Source of the DNA: Armillaria gallica
Lineage: Eukaryota > Basidiomycota > Agaricomycetes > Agaricales > Physalacriaceae
DNA length: 64,000 bases
Direction: 5' to 3'
Assembly: GCA_037576215.1 (NCBI GenBank)
Contig: JBANDB010000011.1
Span: 2,542,001 to 2,606,000, forward strand
The notes under the pieces are model-generated. The model was not told the origin of the DNA and did no database searches. It was given only the letters and a program-made list of their open reading frames with translations. The translations under genes were made by a program, and so were the position numbers. Below, in pieces: positions 22,713-32,800 of the stretch (positions within the stretch are counted from its first letter, which is position 1; each line of letters starts with the position of its first letter).

Positions 22713-25700
22713 ATGGCTGCCTTGAACAAGCTTGCCATTCGAGGCATTCGGTCTTTTGACGACAAACAAATATCCGTCATTGAATTCTTCACCCCGGTCA
22801 CCGTCATCGTGGGGCATAATGGTAGCGGAAAGACGACAATCATCGAATGTCTCAAGTATGCTACTACCGGAGATCAACCTCCCAATACTCGAGGGGGGGC
22901 CTTCGTTCACGATCCGAAGATGGCGAACGAGAAGGAAGTGAAGGCGCAAGTCAAGCTACGATTCGTTTCTGCCAGTGGGACGCGCATGCTCGCTGTTAGG
23001 AACCTCAGCGTTACGGCGAAGAAGACTTCTGGTTTGACGATGAAAACGCTTGAGGGTATCTTAGCGCTGGCGGATAGTAATGTAGAGAAGGGCAGCAAGG
23101 TGCGCCACACATCGCTGTCACTTATGTGGACCTAAGTCAGACATTCAGAGAGGTGTTATTTCCACGAAATGCGCCGAACTTGATACAGAAATACCCCAGC
23201 TACTGGGGGTCTCTAAGGCTGTCCTTGAAAATGTCATCTTCTGCCACCAAGAAGATTCTTATTGGCCCCTGGCGGAGCCTTCGACGTTAAAGAAGAAATT
23301 TGACGATATTTTCGAAGCTACGAGGCGAGTGTTTTCATTATGGGCTATCATTGTCAGAGTGTCGCGTTCTTCTTGGACGAGAATGCCTGGTCTTCATTTC
23401 TCAAAGTCCGTGAGCTTAAAGAGGTTGGTCTGAGAAATGGGCCAACTCGGATGCATTATCGCTGTGCGATTTCAATGCCTAAAAGTCGCGAACCAGATTG
23501 AGGAATCCAGACCTTTCTATGCTTCTCGCTCAAAAGAAACGAAACTCACGTCACCAAACTACAAGGCTGACACAGCTCTACAGATATACTAAAGCCCTAG
23601 ACTCCATCAAGACTCTGCGGAAGGAGCGTGTTGCCGATCTCAAGGCCGAAAAAGAACATCTTGAAGGTTTGCGTCGCGAAAAAGGTCATGCAGACAAACT
23701 TCGGAAAACGATATCCGACCTGAATTCTACGATCGCTAGCAAGGAGATTGAGTACGACGAAACCAAGAAGAGTTATGATGAAATCGTGGTTGCAAATGCC
23801 AAATTCTACGAATACTCACTTAAATTTCGTGAGGTCTTCAGCGAAGCCGAATCCTCAACAAAGAACAAAGCGGTACTGGAAGAGCAGCTTCAGGATGCCA
23901 AGATGAATCTCCAGAGTGAACTTCCTGGTATGTGTTGTATCTTGATCCATCTCCATATTTTCATGTTGATTGTTCGGAAGGCAGTGAAGAGGACCTGAGG
24001 CAGGAGCGGAACAATCTCTCAAGCCAAATCGAAGCCCAAAAACAAAAGAGAGATCGAGAGCAGAATAACCTTCACGACCTTGAAGACGACGTGGCCAATA
24101 AGCGCAAAGAACACACCAAGTTGGCCAGCGAACGAGGTCAACTCATCGCCGAAGCTGAAGTAAGTATTTCCACTCCCTTTTTTTCTCGTCTCAACTCTCT
24201 ACAGAGCCAAAAACAACGCATTGCAGATCGTGAACAGCTAATTTTCGAAATAAGTGATAAGCACGGAATAAAAGGATTCAGCCACTCCCCTTTGCAAGGT
24301 AGCGATATTCAGGCCTTTATTTCTCGCTTGTCAGATCTGCAGAGGTCGCACAAAGCCGCGGTCAATAAACTCAAGGTACGGCATGCACGTGGTGATGTTG
24401 AATCTCGTACTACCCATTATTTAGACCGAGCTAGCTGAAAAGCGCGATGAGTACACGAAACAGCACATGCAGCTCACAAGTCAAGCGGAACAGCACAAAG
24501 CAACGAGAACCAGTTTACAGGAACAGATTGTGCGTACCTTCTCCTCTCCCTGTCTATTTCTCTCATCCTGAGTCTCAATAGGCTGAGCGGCGGAAGAAGA
24601 TCAAAGAGGATGAGAAGTTCCTGGACAGTTCCGAGAATTATGAGATAGAGCTCAGCACCATGAAGGACAACATCGAAGACAAGAAGAGACGGCTAGAGAA
24701 GTTGAAGAAGAGTCTCAATGACGCGGACTATGACGGACAATTGGCTGAGAAGGCCACCCAGGCGCAGGGTCTTGAGTACCAGCGCGAGACTCTCAGTGGA
24801 GAGCTGACTTCATTGAGCAATCAGGCTGAGGCACGTGTTGCGCTGGATCTCAAGAGAGGGGAGGTCAAGTCAAAGACCGTTGACATGACCCATGCGTAGG
24901 TCATTATCGAACCCCAGGCTTCATTTACTGATTTCGCCTACTAGGATCGACAACATCAATGAAAAGTATCGTGCTCTTACTAAGAAAAACGTGAACACCG
25001 ACACGATAGGGACCGATGTAGACCGACTATTGGCGTGCGTTCAGCCGTTGATTGACAAAACCGTTCCATTCCTAACTGCATTTCTCCAGCGAGAAGGAAG
25101 CTGAATGTGCTGAATTGGAAGCTAAAGCTAACAGCGCCAACCAAATGCTGCAACATGCAGAGGCGACACTGTCCAATTTGCAGACCCAATTGGAGAAGAA
25201 GGAAGCCGAGCTGAAGAGTATGTCGATCACGGCTTTTCGTCAATAGACGCTAATATGTGTGTGTTATGCGCAGGGGTTGAGAAGATTCTAGCAGAAAATC
25301 TTGACCATCCATTGGAAAAGGCGATCGCGGATGTCAATGGCGAGCTACGGTTCCGAAATTCGTAAGGTTCCCTTTCGTGTTAATTTTTACCGTGACTTAA
25401 TGATACACAGACAAGTTGGATCCTATCAGGTATACGAGAGCCTGCTTAACATCGGAAAGGAGACCCAAAGGTGTTCGGTGTGTGACCGCCATATGGATGC
25501 CAAAGTATTCGCAGTCTTTGAGACATTCGTGAGTTCATATCATAGAGGGTTTGACGCTTGATTGAAGATGCCAATCCCTATCTAGCTTAAAACCCAGATG
25601 ACCAAGAGCGCCGACGTGTCTATCGAACATGAACACGATCAGATCAAGGAATGGCAAGGCGAGCTGGAACGGTTGCAGGCTCTAATGCCCATAGAGAATA

Positions 25701-27969
25701 ACAAGAAGCAGCTGAAGATGAAGGATATACCCGCGTTGCAAGATGATATCGAGAAGGAAGAGGACAAGGTGGCTGAGGCTACCACCAAGGCAGAGAAGGT
25801 GCGTAAAATGCCCAAGAAGAACGGCACCTACTGATGTACATGTAGGCTGATCAAGAGCTCGCGGCCGTCAAAAAGCAAATAAAAGACATCCAAGGTCTCC
25901 AGATCACGTCCAGGAACGTCTCTCGCCTCCAGAAAGAAATTCAGCGCGCAGAGGAAGAGGTGGAAAGTTATGAAAAGGAGCTGGCTGCCACCGGATCTAC
26001 CAAGACTATGCGCGACGTTCAGAATGAGCTGGATGAGATATCCACGAAGATGTAAGCATCCGCTCCTCCTCTCTGACTCGGGTTTTCTCACAATGTCATT
26101 TCAAGCCATGCGCTCGACCGAGAGAAGTCGCAGATAATGAAGGAGAAGGACCGCCAGAATAACTTGTACCGTGCTATCGAGGGCGATGTCCATAAGATGG
26201 AGAAAGACGAATGGGACCTTCAGAACAAGATCAAAGAAAGGAAGATACTCGGAAGCGCGTCGAATCTATGAAGGAAAGCATTGACACGTTCAATAAGAGA
26301 GTCAAGGTATTCAAGTCCCGAAGCGCTGTGTTTGTCATATAATACTAATATTTTATTTTCAGGACGCTGACGCTCAGCTAGCGGAAGCTCAAGGTCCCAT
26401 CGATGCCCTCGAAGCTGACTTCAAGATTACTGAGCAGGCTCTGAATGCCCAAATCACAGAAGCCCAGAGTAATGTGCAGGCGTCCAACCAGAGCAACGAC
26501 AGGCTGGAGAGCATTCACAAGGATGTCGAGAGGTACGCAGCCCACATACATCATCTGTTCTTCGTTCTAATTAGAGTCCATTTCCCAGGTATGTCATGCA
26601 GAGGAGAGCGCAGAAGCTCGCGGAGAACGAGAGGAGGAGCGAGCAGGCCGACCTGGAGATCAAAGAGTGCATGGACAGCTTGCAGAAATGCCGCGAGTCG
26701 ATCACCCAGTTTGATCGGGAAATCGGTGGTGGAGATGCGAAGAGGGCGAACTTGCAGGAGAACATACGCATAAGGCAGTTAGCGCGTCAGGTTAAGGACA
26801 TCGAGGATAAGATCGCTGGACTCGATTTGGAGGCGGCTGCTAGAGCACGAAGGAATTTCGAGGAGAAGTATGGGCCCGAGAAGGAGAAGGAGCAGAAATT
26901 GCAGGCGTCGGTGGGTTATTTTGTGATCGAACTTTCTTTTCGTTTTTCTGACAGTTTGCGATTGAAGTACTCCCATATTGCCGGAGAGTTAAGTTCGCTG
27001 AGAGCCCAGCTGAAGCAATCGGAGAAGGATATGAAGGAGTTCAAGGAGATTGACACTAGGTATACTGATCAGTTGGTCAAAGTGAAGGTGCGTGGTTATG
27101 GCAGCGCACGAATTGGAACTCACCACTTCTGTCGTTAGATGTCGGATGTGGCCAATAATGACTTAGAATTGTATGCCAAGGCTCTGGACAAGTGCGTGTC
27201 TCTTCCGTCGCAGCCACGACGTCTAATGCCAGTTCTATGACAGTGCGATCATGAAGTACCACGGTCTGAAGATGGAAGAAGTCAATGACACGATGAGGCA
27301 TCTTTGGAATAGGACGTACCAGGGAACAGGTATGTATGCAGTTTACTTCTCTGACCGATGCTAAAGACCCGAAACGTAGATATTGACGGTATCAAGATCC
27401 GCTCAGACGTCGAAGGTGGCGCTTCAAAACGTTCCTACAACTATCGTGTATGGCATTCCACCTCTTTTTCCACTGGTATCGCGATCCTGACTTCAACGAT
27501 AGGTCGTGATGACAAAAGACCAAGTCGAGATGGACATGCGGGGTCGCTGCTCCGCTGGCCAAAAGATGCTCGCGTCTATCATCATCCGTCTGGCACTCTC
27601 CGACTCCTTTGGCCAGAATTGTGGTATTCTGGCGTTGGACGAGCCGACGAATGCGCTAGATAGGGAGAATATCGACGCGCTGGCGGATAGTCTTGTGGAG
27701 TGAGTCGTTGTCGTGATTTGTCTTGGTCGATGCTGAATGTGTGGGTTAGCATCATCAATGAGCGGAAGCACCAGTCAAACTTCCAGCTTATTATTATTAC
27801 ACATGACGAGACGTTCCTTGCGAAGCTCGGGCAGAATAATATTATGCAGCATTATTGGTATGTGGATTGAACTGTTCGTCTTGCTGCCATTCTTATGCTT
27901 CGTAGGCGCGTCTCGAGAGATGCTCGGCAGAAATCTATAATCGAGCGCCAGAATTTCTCAACTTCATAG
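22713..27969 (+). CDS. RAD50: RAD50 (MRN complex SMC-like ATPase), complete but with a 1-nt frameshift in exon 14
   Basis: Twenty-three exons can be spliced from ATG 22713 to TAG 27969 (for example 22713-23099, 23149-23324, 23584-23927, 23981-24159, ..., 27503-27699, 27750-27857, 27906-27969). Landmarks: Walker [13 protein letters not shown], the Q-loop-region [13 protein letters not shown], long coiled coils, zinc hook RCSVCDRHM (CxxC), ABC signature [13 protein letters not shown], Walker [14 protein letters not shown] and H-loop IIITHDE. With MRE11 and NBS1-type partners it tethers and processes DNA double-strand breaks in the nucleus. The exons sum to 3908 nt, one short of a multiple of three. 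In exon 14 near 26,240 the frame breaks to a stop, whereas the pseudogene copy at 61.6 kb keeps one extra base there. Intron 2 (23325-23583) is 259 bp with a GC donor. The 1302-codon restored length is normal for the family. Confidence 0.93.
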
Positions 27970-28264
27970 CATGATCTTTCCTACTTTTAACGACTCTGTG
28001 TTGCCATTGTACACTAACCAATGATTATGGCGTATCTGTCCGTAATAGCCCCTAAGGTATCGGCCGGCCTGGCGATGTTATACTCATTCTATGCTACCCT
28101 CATCTCAGCTTCGTTTGAACTATGCCCACCACAGCTTTCCAAATGGTCCGACTTCTTTCCCGGCGCCGTCTTCCTTTGCGATGCGGGGTGAGCTACGTCG
28201 AGCAAGTATCCGTAGAGGTAGTAGGCATTGCCGAGCAATTACAATATTAGCATGCTAGACAATC

Positions 28265-28445
28265 AGCTGAGAAGCCCACCCAGGCGTAACACCAGCGCGA
28301 GACAAGCTGGCCTGGTTAAGCAACGTTGCTTTGGATTGAACTATGCGTAGGTTATAGCTGAACCCCAAACTTCATTTACTGATTCAACTACGACAAATAC
28401 CATGCCCTTACCAAGAAAAACGCGAACACAGACACTATATGGATA
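28265..28445 (+). pseudogene. RAD50 fragment (exon 7-8 region)
   Basis: This stretch aligns by eye with RAD50 24,750-25,010: a CTGAGAAG-CCACCCAGGCG block, CAGCGCGAGAC, ATGCGTAGGT at the intron donor, CTTCATTTACTGATT inside the intron, and CTTACCAAGAAAAACG followed by GAACAC-GACAC. Part of the exon is deleted and it holds stops. It is a decayed duplicate lying 300 bp downstream of the intact gene on the same strand. Confidence 0.75.
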
Positions 28446-28494
28446 CGAGCCCTCAGAGCCTTCAGGATCAACGACGCTTCAGAGACTTCTTTCC

Positions 28495-29261
28495 CTACAG
28501 CCGGGCAAATGCTACCTCATACGACTGATGCTCCACACTAATCCTCGCCCGGTCACAAAAATGAGCAAGCGCAAAGAACGCGGCAATCGAAGGATTAACC
28601 AGATCCTCGTGTCTCAAAATGACAGGGTTAGTGTAGCCCTCCATTATATTCCTTCGACAAGATTCATAGATGCAATGGCCCGCATTGTCGACATCATCTC
28701 CGTCGAGCTCCGAGTCCACGAGGGATATAGCCCTGTTTCGGAAATAGGCGTACATGCGCAGTGGTGTCACCGTGTCGAGGGCGCCGTTGATGATTTCATC
28801 GATGACGGACTGCGGGCCGGGAGAAAGCCGTCCTAGGTCTTCCTCGAGACGCCGTCGGTAGAGAGAGTCGATGATTTCCAACGAAGCCTTTGCGGGCTCT
28901 GCATTCCTCAGCTGGGCGACCTGATGAAGGAGCCCCACTTTGTCGCTCTGAGTAGCCAGTATCGTATAGCATCGTCAAGACCCTCGAAGCGTACAATGAG
29001 CGCCTCCTCAGTCGAGGAGAACTTGGAGATTTCCTTTTGCTTGGTGTCCAGCTGCTCCTGAAGGCGGAATACCTGATACCCCAGCTCGTCCGACTTCTCT
29101 TCTTGATATTCCATATGCAAATCATGGCTACGCTGCATTTCGCGCTCATGTGCAGCGATTAGGAGTGTGATGCGTTCTTGGGTCTCGGATTTTGGTTTGG
29201 CGATATGGAGGGGGGCACGTTGAGGAAACATGCGGGTCATTCGTAAAGCGGCGACTCTCAT
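28495..29261 (-). CDS. Intact member of an unrecognised AFFALAHF-motif family
   Basis: Two exons (29261-28995, 28947-28495) joined by a 47-bp GT-AG intron give 239 codons. Residues about 20-90 are charged and heptad-rich (TLLIAAHEREMQ, DELGYQVFRLQEQLD), suggesting a coiled coil. The second exon has conserved blocks shared with about nine decayed copies in the window: IIDSLYRRRLEED, SVIDEIINGALD, AISLVDSEL, DDVDNAGHCIY and PSIAAFFALAHFCDRARISVE. No signal peptide, membrane span or known domain is seen. It is the only copy here without disabling changes. Related copies usually lie head-to-head with an F-box gene. Function unknown. Confidence 0.65.
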
Positions 29262-29339
29262 GGCTTGAAGCTAGTGGGAGACGGTGTTGAAAGAGCTAGT
29301 CAAGTGTAGGCTTTTTATATTGATGTAAAACAAAGACGG

Positions 29340-29765
29340 TGTCGCAGATTGGTACTATGTCATGCCGCTCGTATATCCGCGCTGGAACAAAATGAGCGAG
29401 GGCAAATAACGTCGCAACCGGGGGAAGAGAAATTTGGCCTTTTTCAGGAGGATGGGTTTCGTGTATCCATTCCATGGGAGACGCAAACAGTAGGTGTTGT
29501 AGAGATTATGGCTGGCTTTGTCCACGTCGTCTTCGCAGAGTACGGGTCCTAGAAATGAAATTGCCTTTTTGCGGGAGTAGGCGTAGGTGTGCCATGGTTC
29601 ATCGCGTCACTCCTTGTCCAGCTGTCGTTCCTGTTTGTCGAGTCGTTGCGCATTCGTGGATATCATTGTACGTGTCTATGGTGGCCTTGTAATTGACGGG
29701 GACCTCGTCGTTTGGGATATGCAGGTACCGGGCGATGGTGCAAGGAGTATCGGAATTTGCCGATC
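29340..29765 (-). pseudogene. Decayed AFFALAHF-family copy
   Basis: Forward-strand text here resembles the 3' part (29,349-29,560) and 5' part (29,600-29,760) of family members at 53-54 kb and 60 kb. It includes the block TGTTGTAGAGAT.ATGG and the flank GGTGCAAGGAGTATCGGAAT. No long frame survives. Its 5' end abuts an F-box start on the plus strand. Confidence 0.6.
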
Positions 29766-29830
29766 GACTCCCTCCCACCTGAAAAGTTGGTGCTCATAAT
29801 CTTTGAAGGGCTCTACTACCACTACCTTGA
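29755..29830 (+). pseudogene. F-box family 5' fragment
   Basis: It encodes an LPIDSLPPEKLVLIIFEGLYY-type start matching the first residues of the F-box copies at 54,086 and 60,808. It is lost after about 25 codons. It starts head-to-head with the adjacent AFFALAHF relic. Confidence 0.6.
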
Positions 29831-29866
29831 TTCATTTGCTCCGAACAACTACAAACAAAATGTGCT

Positions 29867-31702
29867 TCACTTGCACCAGCCTTCCGAAAAAGAGTCAAAG
29901 TAACGAGCTAAACTACCGAGTTCCGAACAAGACGTAGCTTGAAGAGAACAAGAATGGTCGTAGGACGCGCTCTCAAAGTCAATGATACGAAGAACCCCCT
30001 TTGCATCTCTCGTGATATTCCTGGGCAGGAGATCATGATGGACCATCCCAATAGAATGGAGGGCTTTGCAATGGCTCCAGATGATCTTCCTATTTCAATA
30101 AGTAAGTATACGAAAGGAAAACAAGACGAGATGAGTGCAATACATACAGCTCATGTGAATTGAGACCTGTATCCTTCCAAGAACAATCCACGAAACGCCC
30201 GCTCTCTCCACCGTCGGCCAAGATTATAGCTGCCCAATATTGATCAGGCATAGCGAATGCGCCATAGTACGCGGGGGTGATGTCGAATAGCTGATGGCTA
30301 TAAAGGTATTGATAGGCTTTGAGCTCCTTCTTCATCACATCGAAATGCCGTCGCGGATACATCTTGACCACCAGTGGAGAGCCATCGCTGAGAGTGCCAC
30401 GCCAGACCCGAGAAAAGTTGCCGCGATGAATTTCCCGCGAGATGGTCACGGACCAAGACGTTGCAGAACCAGAACCAGAAGGAGAAAGAGGCGATGTGTC
30501 AGCGGAAGACAAACTCTCGTAACGAAAAACTGTGCGAGGAGCCGCAGATGCACCAGAATGATCTACATAGAATAACAGCTGAAAATTGCGTCAGAGAGGG
30601 CTGAGAGGAACGACTCTGATGAACGTACCGAAGCTGGTAGGGATGCGATCCTCAAATGTTGAATTCGTCCGACGTCGAAGATCACAGCGTCTTGAGCTAG
30701 ACTGCCCTGGGACCTGGTTGAGAGACTCGAGGAGCGCATCTTATGAGGGTTTATCAGTGGCGGCAGCTGAGTGATAGTGTCCACGACAACATCAGGTAAG
30801 AGCAAACTAGTCAGGACAGCCAGAAGGGGCAGTCCGCCTTCGTTGTGAGGAGCGCAGAAGTCATAGATCGGAGGATTGCCGTCATCGAAAAGGTGGTAGT
30901 GTGGGGACACCAGCGAAGCGTGCTCCCCGCTATCGTACGTGACTTGCAAGCAAATGAGACATCAAACCAGACATCAAATTAGGGTTTTTAAAACGGCGCA
31001 CCGTGCTCGGTCAAGATGGCGGATATTCCGCTGAAGAAGAGACCAAATCTTACCCGCGGCGTACAGGTGTACCCTTGGAGCCAGAGCTGAGGCCAATCAC
31101 TTTTTTAGTATCTGGGCGAAAGACACGGCATAAGCGACACTGACTTTGACGGACATGGCCCTGCCACCCTCCTGACCCACAGGCTCATAGACCTGCAACT
31201 CTTGAAGCTCTGCCACATGGCCATAAAATATACTAGGGTGCTGTGGCTCTGCAGAGACCGCCTTGACGTCCTGGTCGATGTTGCGGGTTATGAAGTTCAT
31301 CTCGCCTGCGTCTGAGTGCACCTCATCCACAGAGAGGGAGTTTTCGAGGGCAGCGATGACGTCTGAGACGACCATTCGTACAATTTGCAGTATCCACGAC
31401 ACGTCATATGTACTTTTGAGTCTTCTCCTTGCAGCTTCCTCAAACAATATTGAGATGCTCCTAGTAACGTTGGGGGGGACCGGATCATCGATTATGCCCC
31501 TATGCTCCATGAACGCCTCCAGAGGAAGAAGTGCACGGTCCAGGAAAGTACGATTCAAGCCGCTCTGACGCAGGAATTCCTCGGGTTCTGGTGGTATGTT
31601 GGCGGAATATGAGACTATATGAGTCGAAGCGAAGTCCACAGCTCTGGGATGGGAGGGAAATCGCAAAACTAGAAATTCTCGCCAGGATAGGGACAGGGCC
31701 AT
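29867..31702 (-). CDS. Fungal protein-kinase-like gene (possibly frameshifted)
   Basis: Exons: 31702 to 31054 (with a frame problem), 30942-30629, 30578-30148, 30089-29867. The N-terminal half carries DVSWILQIVRMVVSDVIAAL and FYGHVAELQELQVYEP, typical of Agaricomycete kinase-associated regions. The C-terminal half is kinase-like: glycine loop GNFSRVWRGTLSDG, ATP-site Lys in LVVKMYP, catalytic HHDLLPRNIT (HxDxxxxN) and metal-site IIDFESAS (DFE instead of DFG). Near 31,070-31,120 the frame reads into TGA after an A6 run and returns about 40 nt later, as if two one-base indels compensate. The intron at 30943-31053 is 111 bp. It resembles the FunK1-type expanded kinases; substrate unknown. Confidence 0.65.
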
Positions 31703-31779
31703 GGTGAAAGTCTAAGGAGAAGATCGATGCTGCTCAGGAATGCCAGGAATAACGAGTGAGAGTGAATAACAAGGAGTGT

Positions 31780-31820
31780 CGGGATTTGCCGAACAATGTC
31801 CATCATCCCTCCCACCTAAA
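31780..31820 (+). pseudogene. 5' end of an F-box copy, interrupted by two transposons
   Basis: The flank GGGATTTGCCGAACA, then ATGTCCATCATCCCTCCCACC, is the start region of the F-box family. A stop (TAA) follows directly, then the hAT element and, 21 bp beyond its right end, the LTR retrotransposon. The copy resumes at 43,711. Confidence 0.65.
31813..31820. repeat. Left 8-bp target-site duplication of the hAT element
   Basis: CACCTAAA directly before the left terminal inverted repeat; the identical octamer follows the right end at 32463-32470. Confidence 0.85.
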
Positions 31821-32462
31821 TAGTGTTGCGCCAATTAGGTCTCCGACCTAACTCGCCCTGCTGCTTAGCAAAGGGCCTCAGCGAGGCTCTGATTCGCATG
31901 CGTGAATCACGGCTATTTAGCAGGGGGTCCGGGTGCTACGCCCCCGGGAGCTGGAGGCTATTTAGCGCTAAATAGCCTGCGAAATAGGTCTAATTAGCTG
32001 CGAATCAGCATCGCTGGGATGGTATACTTTTGTGGTATCATGTCACCTCGTCCTTAAAATTCGCCTCTCTTCCTTACCATTGCAATACCATAGTCCCGAT
32101 TTCGGATTGACTCGGATACATTCAGCAAGCAAAAGGTCGATTCTCCCCGTTGCAAATTGCTGCCATTTGCTAACATAAAAGATATAGGAGCGAGCGTCTC
32201 AAGCTTTTTGACTTTCACTCATGAATGCGGGGCCGATGGCCGATGGTTATGGTGAATGTTGATAATAATATTCCGGCGTTGACGCTGAATTTGGCATCGT
32301 AATGTCACACAGGTAGGTACACGAGTCCTGTCTATTTCGCCCTATTTCGCAGCTAAAAATTGGTCCTTGAAAAGCCCATTGCTAATCAGCTGCTGAATAG
32401 CGCTAAGTAGCGGGTGCTGAATAGCAAGTGCGAATTACATCAGCCTAATTGGCGCAACACTA
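31821..32462. mobile_element. Non-autonomous hAT-type element (642 bp)
   Basis: Perfect 19-bp terminal inverted repeats (TAGTGTTGCGCCAATTAGG and its complement) are flanked by an identical 8-bp duplication CACCTAAA. An 8-bp TSD with TAGNG-type ends is the hallmark of the hAT superfamily. No transposase ORF is present. The interior has repeated CTATTTAGC/GCTAAATAG words, including a perfect 22-bp palindrome at 31956-31977 (arm GGCTATTTAGC), likely subterminal transposase-binding sites. It lies inside the first codons of an F-box relic. Confidence 0.85.
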
Positions 32463-32470
32463 CACCTAAA
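32463..32470. repeat. Right 8-bp target-site duplication of the hAT element
   Basis: CACCTAAA, identical to 31813-31820. Confidence 0.85.
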
Positions 32471-32483
32471 TTTGACCTGAAAT

Positions 32484-32687
32484 TGTAAGAGGTGGTACCT
32501 CCGTATATGCAGATATCTACTAAGTCCATTATCTATGATTGTTTGGCATCGGCTTCGCCGATGCCCTTATATACTTGTTGCACAGCTTTAGTTAGAGTAG
32601 TCCTTTTACTTGTAACGTTAAACGTAGTTTACCAATATACGTTGGTCAAAGCTACTCTACGTGCCACAAGTACTAGCGACGCCTACA
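32484..32687 (+). repeat. 5' LTR
   Basis: 204 bp, TG...CA ends, identical by eye to the 3' LTR. A perfect hairpin (GGCATCGGC, loop TTC, GCCGATGCC) lies at 32545-32565. Confidence 0.93.
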
Positions 32688-32800
32688 CTTTTTTAGCTTT
32701 TCCAACTTTATTCGTTAATTACCACCGCTTTCTCCCTCGGAAATTTCGTTTTCCACGTATACGCTGACGCCTCGAGGAATCTGATCATCGCAGCAAGCTT

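Noticed and set aside
28402..28836. 144-codon plus-strand frame
   Set aside because: Antisense shadow of the AFFALAHF-family gene and the RAD50 fragment; no domain.
30955..31050. Possible small repeat insertion (GACATCAAA direct repeats and an A/T-rich tract) inside a kinase-gene intron
   Set aside because: No terminal inverted repeats or target duplication visible; kept only as part of the 111-bp intron.
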